Assembly (NCBI RefSeq): GCF_021869535.1
Contig: NW_026262712.1
Coordinates: 106,141,640 to 106,205,639, forward strand
Length of the DNA: 64,000 bases
Reading direction: 5' to 3'
DNA from: Mytilus californianus
Lineage: Eukaryota > Mollusca > Bivalvia > Mytilida > Mytilidae
In this document: one piece after another, positions 54,791-64,000 of the stretch
Layout: the number at the start of each line of letters is the position of its first letter
Position numbering within the stretch: the stretch's first letter is position 1
Position numbers and translations under genes: made by a program
Notes under the pieces: model-generated
Seen by the model: only the letters and a program-made list of their open reading frames with translations
The model's database searches: none
What the model was told of the DNA's origin: nothing

Positions 54791-54894
54791 CAGTAAAATT
54801 CAGTTTAAAAGAAGTCGGAGTCCGATGTTAGAATAGGTAACAGAAGAAACTAAGTAAAATGACAATAATCAACATAAATTAACAAAGGACTACT

Positions 54895-56420
54895 TGCAGT
54901 AAGGGGACGACCATTTGATATTCTGGGGGGGGGGGGGGCAGGAGGATTTGTTTTGGATCGGTTATTCATTTTTGTAAACTAAGAGGACAGATTATTTATT
55001 TTCTGCACTGTTGAAGCAAGATTTTTCATTTTCATTAAAACAAGGGACTGATTATTCATTTTCATAACTATATTAATAATATTTGAAAACATACAATTTT
55101 TAAATTCATTTTTTATTATAAATAATACATGTACAGTCAAGTCATTAATGTACCATTTAATCAGAATTAATCATCATCCTCTGCGGAAATGAATCTTCTG
55201 AATTCCAAACTGCATATACATGTATTGCATACATACACGGTATTAGAGTTGGGCTGTGACTAGCCTCTTTTAAAAGTATTGCCAAATATATTTACGCCGA
55301 GCGGAGCGAGGCAAACAAATTTTGAAGGGTTTTGAAGCCCCTGAAGGCCCAAAGAAACTATAGAACACATGATGCAAAATCGTGCTTACTGGGCGTTCCC
55401 AGACCCTTTCTTATTCTGAAAACGCAAGTTCTGTTTTAATAATTTTTTGACAATATTTTGGTCTCAAAGCAAAATGTATAGATTCAGCGTAAGACTTAAG
55501 TTTTTATGGACAACATCAAAAGACCAATATGAAGAATAAAGTAAAAATGTAATTCACATAGTTAAGTATGTGGCTGCTGTTTTTTTTTTTTTTTTTTGTT
55601 GTTTCGGCATGCAGAATTTAAATCTTTTATATCTGTAAATAATATGGGGTTTTATTCAAATTAAGTTAAGAGGGGGCTGATTATCAGTGATGTAACTATG
55701 ACAAGTAATTTTTAATAACACATTTCAATTACAACTTGATGTAGCTCTTAACTGGGATACAATTTAAAGTAGTTAAGTTGAAAAATTAGCTAAAAAGTCT
55801 TAAATAAAATAAAACTCATGATCAAGTTGAAAACAAAATTACTAAATCACAAAAGGAATGCAACACTAAGAGAATACAGAAGGGCAATCAATGAACAAAA
55901 GACAAATTTAAAGAAACATTGATCCTGAAAAAAACAGGTGCTACGTCCAAGGGAGAACAGAACTTGCTTCTTGCAAACACTCGCTGTGAAAACAATTTGA
56001 TATGAAGACAAGCTTTTGGTTTTAAAATTTCCTACATAAAGGCATTTGCCTCAATGTAGTTACAGCCCTGTAAATTAATAAAAGTGAGGTAAGTGTTCCT
56101 GAGCCAATATACCTCAAGTTAATGAAACCATGTTCAGACATTTCAAGTATATTTAAATAATATTTATACCTTTATTATTAAAAGATTTGGGAAGTGTTTC
56201 CCGAATTTTTTTTTGAAAAAAAGATGAATTTTATGAAGAATCTGGTGCCACCTCATACTTTTGAATAGCATTTATAAAATGGCTTAAAGACCTGCCGAGT
56301 TATTCATTTTCAATACATTGTAAGTCAGGTTATTTATTTTCGAACTACCACAGAACAAACCATTTATTTTTGTGATTATCAAGGCGGAGTTATTTCTTTT
56401 CAAAATCCTCCAGGCCTCCA
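54895..56420. mobile_element. Probable DNA element with inexact inverted ends
   Basis: The left part has a G-run, GGCAGGAGGATTTG and repeated GATTATTCATTTT motifs. The right part (56280-56415) has GAGTTATTCATTTTC, GGTTATTTATTTTCG and CAAAATCCTCCAGGCC, the rough inverse of the left GGCAGGAGGATTTTG. Between them is non-coding sequence. The boundaries are approximate. Confidence 0.45.
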
Positions 56421-57560
56421 GTTTTGTTTAATTTATCAATTAAATGGAATTTAGACAGGTTTTTACTGAGTTTGGCCATAAACTGATTCATAATGATACA
56501 GGAAGTATCAGGTATTAAAGGGTCACAATTGATGCTAGTAGAGATGCCTACAATCTGTCAATAAACTTTTTTGCTGAATCATGAATAGATATTGTTATTG
56601 TGAAATTTAAATAATCTCATCACATTTCCAGAAAGAATAATGGCATATTATTTTTTTTTCATTTCAGAAGAAGGGTTTATATGAGTTCCAGCAAATAAAT
56701 TTGCAATCAGATTTTTAAGGACCATTTAATTAAATAAAAACACTGTGTACATCAGACCTTCAGAATGAAACTTTTGATTTAATCAGTCCAAAATTATGTT
56801 TAGGTCTTCAACTGTGATTTAATTTCTAAATATAGAGGACCTATACAATCAGTAGTGACTAGTCAGCATACAATTGTCATATAGTCTAAAGTTTTTATTC
56901 AGCTAATGTTAACACTTCAATAAACTATGAAAAAATAGTCTTTATTACTTATAATTTCAATAAAATGCCTTATTGATACATGAAGTTTTGGCATTGATTT
57001 CCTATACTGTAAACATATTTATGTGGTGTAGTCATAGTAATAATTTTACAGTACATCATCAATATTCGGTGTTGTTGCATATTTAAAGCATGTGTAACAG
57101 TTTTATTAAAACCCTTTTCCTTTGTCAGTGACTAGTTTCATCTTTTTCAAAGAAAATGTTTAATAGGTCTTCCTATACAGAATAACTTGTGATGGACCAT
57201 TGATTTTATAGAATGCTCTTGAATTAGCTTCTGAAAGTCTCATTTCCAAGAGATTGTGAAAACTCACTCGAGTCATATTCCACTTAAATTTAAGTGATTT
57301 CTAGTATTAAAGCTAGATGTTTCCTGATTAATACTTGTTATAATATATTTATTTTTTCAAATCTTTTATGACCCTGCTTCTTTTTTAAAGGATATTCGGT
57401 ACATAATCCTTGTTGATTGATTCAGATCAGTAAGGCTGACTTCCTCGGTCATGTATAAGCATGCTTGCCATGAGGGCATGAGGTATCTGGTTTACACCGT
57501 CTGGTTTAAACTGAAAACTTAAGATTGGTATTGGATTTCTTCTCTGCCAATCTATGGCAT
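56421..57560. other. AT-rich sequence, no gene
   Basis: No frame or repeat that I can support. Confidence 0.5.
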
Positions 57561-58905
57561 TTGTAATAAAATGCTTCGCTGGGCGCAGCTTGATACGACC
57601 GCAGAGGTCGAACCCTGAACAGTTGGGGCATGTATGGACACAACATTCAAGCTTGATACAGCTCTGAATTTGGATTGTGATTAAATATTTGACACAGCAT
57701 AGGTTTCTGACAAAGAAAAAATGTGGTCTAAGAACTTGAATTTTTTTGATGATTTACCTATTATGGTCCAATGTCCAAAATCAAAATACATGGTTAGATT
57801 CAGCATATCAAAGAACCCCATATATTCAATTTTTGTTGAAATCAAACAAAGTTTAATTTTGGACCCCAATTTGGACCAACTTGAAAACTGGGCCAAAAAT
57901 CTAAAATCTAAATACATGTTTAGATTCAGCATATCAAAGAACCCCAAGAATTCAATTTTTGTTAAAATCAAACTAAGTTTAATTTTGGACCCTTTGGACC
58001 TTAATGTAGACAAATTTAAGAAACAGGACCTAAAATTAAAAATCTAAATACACGGTTAGATTTGGCATATCAAAGAACCCCTATAATTCAATTTTTGATG
58101 AAATCAAACAAATTTTAATTTTGGACCCTTTTGACCTCAATATGAACAAATTTGATAGCGGGGTCCACAAATAAAATATCTAAATACATGGTTAGATTCA
58201 GCATATCAAAGAACCCCATATATTCAATTTTTGTTGAAATAAAACAAAGTTTAATTTTGGACCCCAACTTGGACCAACTTGAAAACTGGGCCCATAATCA
58301 AAAATCTAAACACATGTTTAGATTCAGCATATCAAAGAACCCCAAGAATTCAATTTTTGTTAAAATCAAACTAAGTTTAATTTTGGACCCTTTGGACCTT
58401 AATGTAGACCAATTTTAAAAACTGGACCCAAAATTAAAAATCAAAATACACGGTTAGAATCGGCATAACAAATAAATAAATGTGGTCAAAGATTTTTAAA
58501 ATCTAATGCGCCATACTGTGCAACTAAGGATTACTTCTTGAAATTTTTCAATATTTGAAATTTGAAAAAAAATAATATATGAAGAATAATTCTTTTTAAT
58601 TTCTGAAATCTGAAATGAGAAAAAATTGACCCCCCACAATTTCTTTTTACCCCCCCCCCCCCCTTTTTTCCCCCAAAAAATTCTTTCCCTCAAGATATGG
58701 TCATAATCTCAATCAAATTTCCAATGGAGTTTGCAACCATAATTACCCATTTAAATTTACCATAGTGCTAACTTAATCTATTTTATAACAGAATTTAAAA
58801 TATAGTGTCAAATCTTTCATATGGATTTTTTGGTAAAAAAAAAAAGATGCAACATTTGCAGATATTTTTACTGGTCTTCCTTTATAAATATGCATTTCTT
58901 TAAAC

Positions 58906-58978
58906 ATAATTTAAAAGCAGTGTAAGGGAAGTAACCAAAACGTATTTGGATTACCTCCCTTACACTGTTTTAAATTAT
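58906..58978. repeat. Short hairpin repeat, unit 3
   Basis: ATAATTTAAAAGCAGTGTAA pairs with TTACACTGTTTTAAATTAT. Confidence 0.75.
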
Positions 58979-59008
58979 CTTAATTGTTCATTAACCATTA
59001 CTTTATTC

Positions 59009-59085
59009 ATAATTTAAAAGCAGTGTAAGGGAGATAATTTCAATGATGTATTTGATTTATCTCCCTTACACTGCTTTAAATTATG
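59009..59085. repeat. Short hairpin repeat, unit 4
   Basis: ATAATTTAAAAGCAGTGTAA plus GGGAGATAA pairs with TTATCTCCC plus TTACACTGCTTTAAATTAT; nearly perfect arms of about 28-30 bp. Confidence 0.8.
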
Positions 59086-59521
59086 TTTTGTACTAAAGTA
59101 TTTGTCCATTAACCAGGACAACCTTGTTTTTCCCCCTTTTTTGCCCCTAATTCCTAAACGGTTTGAGCCATAACCCCCCCCAAACCAAATCCTAACCATC
59201 CCTTTGTGGTATGGAAACTTGTAGTATAATTTCAGAGAGATCCATACACTTACACACAAGTTATGTCTGGAAGTTACAAAAATGCTTATTTTTGGCCCCT
59301 TTTTGGCCCCTAATTCCTTAACTGTGGGTACAATAACCCCCAAAATCAATCCCCACCTTCCTTTTGTGGTATAGAACCTTATGGTAAAATTTCATTGAGA
59401 TCCATTCACTTAAACTAAAGTTAGAGTGCGAAAACCAATGTGTCTTCGGACGACGCCGGACGACGACGACGCCATCGTCATACCAATATACAACCGCAAA
59501 ATTTTTTTGTGGTCGTATAAA

Positions 59522-60117
59522 AACAAAAGCAAAATCTGAATGGCTGAAAGTCAGAATAATATAACTGGATAAGGTGACATGTCTTCCTGTGGACTAAAGT
59601 TTGTGAACTAGCACCTTTTAAAAATGTCCCAGCTTGTCATTATACTACTTAGCAAGGTGTATTCATATCTAATTAAAATGTTATCATCCTAGTATCCATA
59701 TATCGTTATATTTAAGTCTGGATATTATGCAGCCATCAATCAATCTCCAGGTTGAAACTGTGTGACATCATTATCTTATATATATGCCACTTCATCAACA
59801 AATGATACATTTCTTAAAAGCTTGAAAAAATAGGCAATTAATTTAAAAAGACATTTGAAAATTGATCTACTGAAATAAATATTTGCTTTTGAAAGCCATT
59901 TTAATACCCATGCAACTTACAATGTTTTTACCAATCACTTTGTTGTTTCCAGGATAGCACCTTTACTTTTTTTGTGGTATCCTCTTTAAATTTGGAACAA
60001 GGTTTCCCTTCATCCAACCTTGAATTTGTTAATATTCAGAAAAATCTTGAACGAGCGGACCATTTTTACAGGAAAGGAACTTGGAAAATATCCCATTTTA
60101 ATTCTTGTTGCCAGGAC
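59522..60117. other. No gene seen
   Basis: AT-rich, nothing recognised. Confidence 0.5.
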
Positions 60118-60250
60118 AGCAATCTGATTAAAATACAGATCATGTGACCAGATCCAACAAGCTCTGTCCACTTTCTGTTTTAAAGACTTTTCAGGATCTA
60201 GTTTTGTAGTTTCAGAGAAAAATTTTGAAATTTGGTTAATCAGAATCTAA
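60118..60250. repeat. Family K fragment
   Basis: AATCTGATTAAAATACAGAT, CTTTCTGTTTTAAAGAC and GGATCTAGTTTTG match the left half of 51551-51797; the right half is absent. Confidence 0.65.
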
Positions 60251-60669
60251 AATTGTCTCTGGCAGCTATGTTTTTCATCCAATTAACCAAATGAGGATAT
60301 AAGTATTGGACTTTTCATACATTATTCTGCAAAATTGGTTAAAATATGCCAAGTTGTTTCAGAGAAGAAAATAAAATGTGATTTTTCCTTGGGTTTCTCC
60401 AATGTTGCCAATCAATGATAATGATGATCATTTGTAGAGTGTCTTCCTATCATCAATCCACAAACATCTACAAACATTTCGTTTAAACCCGCTGCATTTG
60501 TTTGCACCGGTCAGGAACCTGTTTCAGTGGTTGTCGTTTGTTGATGTGGTTCTTAAGTGTTTCTCGTTTCTCATTTTTTATATAGATTAGACCATTGGTT
60601 TTCCTGTTTGAATGGTTTTACACTAGTCATTTTGGGGCCCTTTATAGCTTGCTGTTTGGTGTGAGTCAT

Positions 60670-60785
60670 TAGCTTGGCTCTGTGTTGAAAACTGTACTTT
60701 GACCAATAATTGTTTACTTTTTACACATTGTGACTTGGATGGAGAGTTGTCTCATTGGCACTCATACCACATCTTCTTATTTCTA
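60670..60785 (+). repeat. Family P short dispersed repeat
   Basis: CTGTGTTGAAAACTGTACTT, GATGGAGAGTTGTCTCATTG and GCACTCATACCACATCTTCT, close to the copy at 49229. Confidence 0.7.
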
Positions 60786-60814
60786 TTTCCTCTTGTACAC
60801 AGGAAAAATTGCAA

Positions 60815-61073
60815 CATATGTTTTTCATATGTTTTCAAAACATATGAAAAACATATGATTTTCATATGTTTTTCATATGTTTGTCCCAAACATATGAAAA
60901 ACATATGTTTACAAACATATGTTTACATATGTTTTGAAACATATGAAAACATATGGAAGCAAACATATGTTTTCATATGTTTTAAAAAATGGGTTTACAT
61001 ATGTTTTAAAAAATGGGTTTACATATGTTTGTAAACATATGAAAAACATATGATTTTCATATGTTGTCATATG
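60815..61073. repeat. CATATG-rich palindromic array
   Basis: I count 20 CATATG in about 260 bp, each within AACATATGAAAA, AACATATGTTT or TTCATATGTTTT, in both orientations. The 111-residue frame across it is a repeat translation. Confidence 0.9.
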
Positions 61074-62253
61074 TTTTAAAGGGCATTTAAAAAAAAAAGT
61101 TTTGAGAAAATGTCAAAATTTGTCATTTAATTATCACATACATTTTTTCATTCATTATCTATATAGTGTATTTCTCAAACAGAAAAGTGCACTCAATTCT
61201 TTTTTTTATCAATAATCCCAATATTTATTCTCTATGATTCTTTATTCCATATTTCTGCTTTTTTTTAGTATCTGTTCTTTATTTTTTTTGTTCTTTATTT
61301 TGCACTTTTTGTCATTATTTTCTATATTCTTAAACCCCAATCTTGATTCCAGACCATCATATATATATATACGTAAATGTACGAAAGCTTGCATGGTACG
61401 TCGAATACGGAAACTCGGAAATCTTTTCACCGTTACCGTTTTTTGATACTATGACGCAAAATCCATGGACGCTCACGCGATCTGCTGTTGTCATTTAAAA
61501 AGTTTGAATGGACAGAGATAGATGATACAAAGAACTTTGGTTTTTCAAACTGGTGAATCAAAATTTATTATAAACAGATAAATTGAAATGGGTGACTTGT
61601 CGATTAACTGGAAGAAACTGGGGAACGAAACATAGAAAATTTATAGAAAGTCAACGCAACGAAACAGCGAAAGTGTTTTTGTTTTGATGGATAGTTTTAC
61701 GTACCCTAAAAGCACAACGAAAGGTAAATATAATTATGCACATTTTGTTTAATTATTGGATAAAAGCAGGAAGATGTGTGTGCTTTATTTTTCACGAAAA
61801 ACTATTTGACTGTAGATATTTCACATAATTGTAAACCTGAGTCTGAGAACGATATTGTAATATAAATATAATTGCATTGGGTAATCCGTTTCATTATCTA
61901 TTTATATGTCAGAATGAGAATGTTACAAGATTAAGACACAAATACATCCAAAATAACCATATAATTTGTAAACCCTTTGACAATATAAGACAAACTTGGA
62001 AAAGGGGGGGGGGGCATCATATACTTGATGTAATGTATTGAAATTGTTTATCTAATGTCACTACAGAACTTAATTACTTTAACTGATGCTGACCTGCATA
62101 ATCGTGTCTTATGGTGTGTGATATTTGTATTTGTTTATCAGTTGTTTTAAAACCATGACACTGTGCAGAAGACTTTATAATCTCTTTAGCAATTAGTAGC
62201 TATTTTACAATTAATACATGTAGATAAGGGTGCCCCTGGGGATCAATGAATCT
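61074..62253. other. No gene seen
   Basis: A pyrimidine-rich part (61190-61340) resembles 28440-28640; (AT)n is at about 61360; a G-run at about 62007. No gene supported. Confidence 0.5.
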
Positions 62254-62339
62254 GGGTCCGTTTGCGCCCAATCACGTTCGCCCACCTTCCATTTTCAAAC
62301 CCTACACGTTCGCACCCAAAGTCTGTTCGCATCCTACAC

Positions 62340-62675
62340 GTTCGCGCCCAATTTTTATTGGTTTTGTGTTTAATAATTTGTAAACGAGTTTTGGTAAATG
62401 TATTGCTATAAATATATATTTTTTCATTGTTTCTAAATAAAGTGAGATTCTGACGACCAGTATTTTATTTTTGTGTTGAATAATTTTTAATCATGTTTAG
62501 GTAAGTGTATTGCTCTATATATATCTATATATATACATATAAATTATTTTTGTTCATTGTTTCTAAATAAAGTTGAGATTCTGACAACGTTTTTTTAGGT
62601 GTTGATAAAATCTTAATCATGTTTTGGTTAGTGTTTTTTTAGGTGTTGATAAAATCTTAATCATGTTTTGGTTAG
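62340..62675 (+). repeat. Tandem units inside the TIR element, left part
   Basis: Units with GTGTTGAATAATTTTTAATC, ATGTTTAGGTAAGTGTATTG and AAATAAAGTGAGATTCTGAC. A shorter 42 bp step (AGGTGTTGATAAAATCTTAA, TCATGTTTTGGTTAG) is doubled at 62597-62675. The array continues at 63449-63612. Confidence 0.75.
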
Positions 62676-63448
62676 CAGTCAGGGGACTTACTTAAATGAG
62701 TGATTTTCTAAATCACTGATTCAAGTAACATTATGTCCATAAAGGTTGGAAGTAAGAGTTGTCTTTCTTTAAAAATCACCTATTTAAGTAGTACAAATTA
62801 ATCACTAGACTAAGTGATTTAATTTTATTGTAGCTTTAAATATAGAATACTAATGATCCAGGGACTAATTATGTTGCTAAAATTATCAGAACCAACATCT
62901 GTGTTGATAGGATGACCGGGTCATGTCAGGTGATGACCTTGTACTAAATCTAGGATAATGACATAAAAATCACTTGTTTAAGTATCATACCTCAATTTCC
63001 TTCCAAAAAATCACTTCTTTAAGTATCATTATTTTAATAACCCCCACTAATTTCAACACCCCCGAACAGTGAAATTTTGATCGTGAACAGTAGAATTTTA
63101 TTACATAATCTATAAGATGAAACCTTGAATTTTACAGGAAAAATACTCCCACTGCTGGGAAAAATCTGTTAAAGAAAGTATCAGTTCATTATGTAAAGCC
63201 ATTTTTATAGCATTTTTTCAACTAAAACAGAATTTGCAGCTAAATGATTGCATCAAAGGCATAAACCTTGCTGCTTAAAAGAAGCAAAAAGTTCATTTTT
63301 TTCAATTTTACTAATGAAAAGATATTATCTAACCCTATGTGTTTAAAATTTTAGTAAAACTACAAAATCACAATTTGTGACAAAACTTCAAATTTGCTAC
63401 TTAAATAAGTGATTTAAAAATCACTTATTTCAATAAGTCCCCTGACTG
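62676..63448. mobile_element. Nested 773 bp TIR element with 5 bp target duplication
   Basis: Ends CAGTCAGGGGACTTACTTAA and AATAAGTCCCCTGACTG are inverted; the TIRs extend over AGTGATTTT.TAAATCACT. GTTAG is present on both sides (62671-62675 and 63449-63453). The neighbouring host repeat has uninterrupted GGTTAGTG, which is the empty site. No transposase frame; the superfamily is not assigned. Confidence 0.8.
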
Positions 63449-64000
63449 GTTAGTGTATTGGTATAAATATTTCTTTTTTATTGTTTCAAAAGGAAATGGG
63501 ATTCTGACAACGTTTTATTTATGTGTTGAATAATTCGTAATCATGTTTTGGATAGTGTATTGCAATAAATATTTTTTTCATTGTTTATGAATAAAGTGAG
63601 ATTCTGACACACATTTATTTTCAAACTTTTACTCATACCAAGCTAAATACATGCAGTATTTACATTTAAAGCAAGTTAAAACAACCATGACAACAATCAT
63701 GATTTTTAAACACTCAACAACAACACCAAATTAGGCTGTGTATAAATACCAATTAGCAGTAATCATACATAATTAACATTTAATAATTAACCATCATATC
63801 AATTTAAAACAATATTTCATTTAAAAATTCCCAAATTTTTATTTATGAAAATAAAAATATTTTGATATAAACATCTACAAAACATCTAAAAATTTATCAG
63901 GTTTTTGAATAAAAAAAAAGGGTGCGAACGTGTAGGGGGCGAACGTGTGGGGTGCGAACGTGTAGGGTGCGAACGTGTATTGGGCGCGAACGGACCCGAT

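Larger units (their letters stand above)
57568..59521 (+). mobile_element. Full-length C-Q-D-E element
   Basis: Head ATGCTTCGCTGGGCGCAGCT and GATACGACCGCAGAGGTCG at 57572-57610. About six family Q units (GGTTAGATTCAGCATATCAA, AGTTTAATTTTGGACC) run 57750-58460, with ~125-140 bp spacing. A C-run is near 58640, two short hairpin repeats at 58906-59085, family D at 59090-59400, then CGGACGACGACGACG, and tail ATACAACCGC / GTGGTCGTAT at 59488-59518. About 1.95 kb and apparently uninterrupted. Frames in the Q region encode only repeated motifs. Confidence 0.7.
62254..63997. mobile_element. TIR element with CACGTTCGC subrepeats
   Basis: Left end GGGTCCGTTTGCGCCCAATC, then CACGTTCGC, TACACGTTCGCACCC and TACACGTTCGCGCCC. 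The right end is the inverse: GGGTGCGAACGTGTA repeats, then TTGGGCGCGAACGGACCC. Between them are ~110-125 bp tandem units (TAATCATGTTTTGG, TTGTTTCTAAATAAAGTGAG, ATTCTGACAACG). No transposase. The right end is 3 bp from the window edge, so the flank cannot be checked. Confidence 0.65.

Noticed and set aside
57681-58418. Frames with repeated KSKYMVRFSISKNPIYSIFV-type sequence on both strands
   Set aside because: They are translations of family Q tandem units in a mobile element.
60699-61034. 111-residue frame with repeated Tyr/Cys/Phe motifs
   Set aside because: It is a translation of the CATATG palindromic array.

Overview
The window looks like nuclear DNA of a marine bivalve mollusc, most likely a mytilid mussel. 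The grounds are high AT content, small coding exons separated by long GT-AG introns, and intergenic and intronic space packed with dispersed repeats of the mussel/oyster type (non-autonomous elements with ~150-170 bp tandem cores, hairpin-ended elements, tRNA-derived SINEs). The species call is inference from repeat style and protein similarity; no database was searched.

Layout: (1) 1-831 is the 3' end of a gene on the + strand encoding an unrecognised basic, proline-rich protein. (2) 15081-43361 is a complete Ras small-GTPase gene on the - strand. Eight coding positions join in frame into a 184-residue K-Ras4B-like protein ending in a polybasic stretch and a CLLI prenylation box. Its second coding exon, which carries the P-loop, is present twice in tandem (36063-36111 and 36135-36183). 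The copies are 23 nt apart, encode the same amino acids and differ only at synonymous sites. (3) 46173-48879 is a two-coding-exon gene on the + strand for a 605-residue protein with eight C2H2 zinc fingers, arranged head to head with Ras across about 2.8 kb. (4) 48880-64000 holds no gene that I can support.

Much of the rest is mobile-element DNA. At least seven families share one plan: a short head motif, a core of roughly 120-170 bp tandem units, and a tail hairpin whose stem repeats the head motif. This resembles oyster 'pearl' elements and Helentron-associated non-autonomous elements. Several copies are nested, and in two cases an uninterrupted relative elsewhere in the window acts as an empty site. 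Other elements are two ~800 bp fold-back elements in a Ras intron, an LTR-like pair of ~450 bp direct repeats around Ras exon 3, a 773 bp TIR element with a 5 bp target duplication nested in a larger TIR element at the right edge, a tRNA-derived SINE, and several minisatellites.

The most interesting observation is the tandem, apparently mutually exclusive P-loop exon pair in Ras. Next are the family of same-plan repeats with exchangeable cores and a palindromic GTTCC/GGAAC array between Ras exons 1 and 2.
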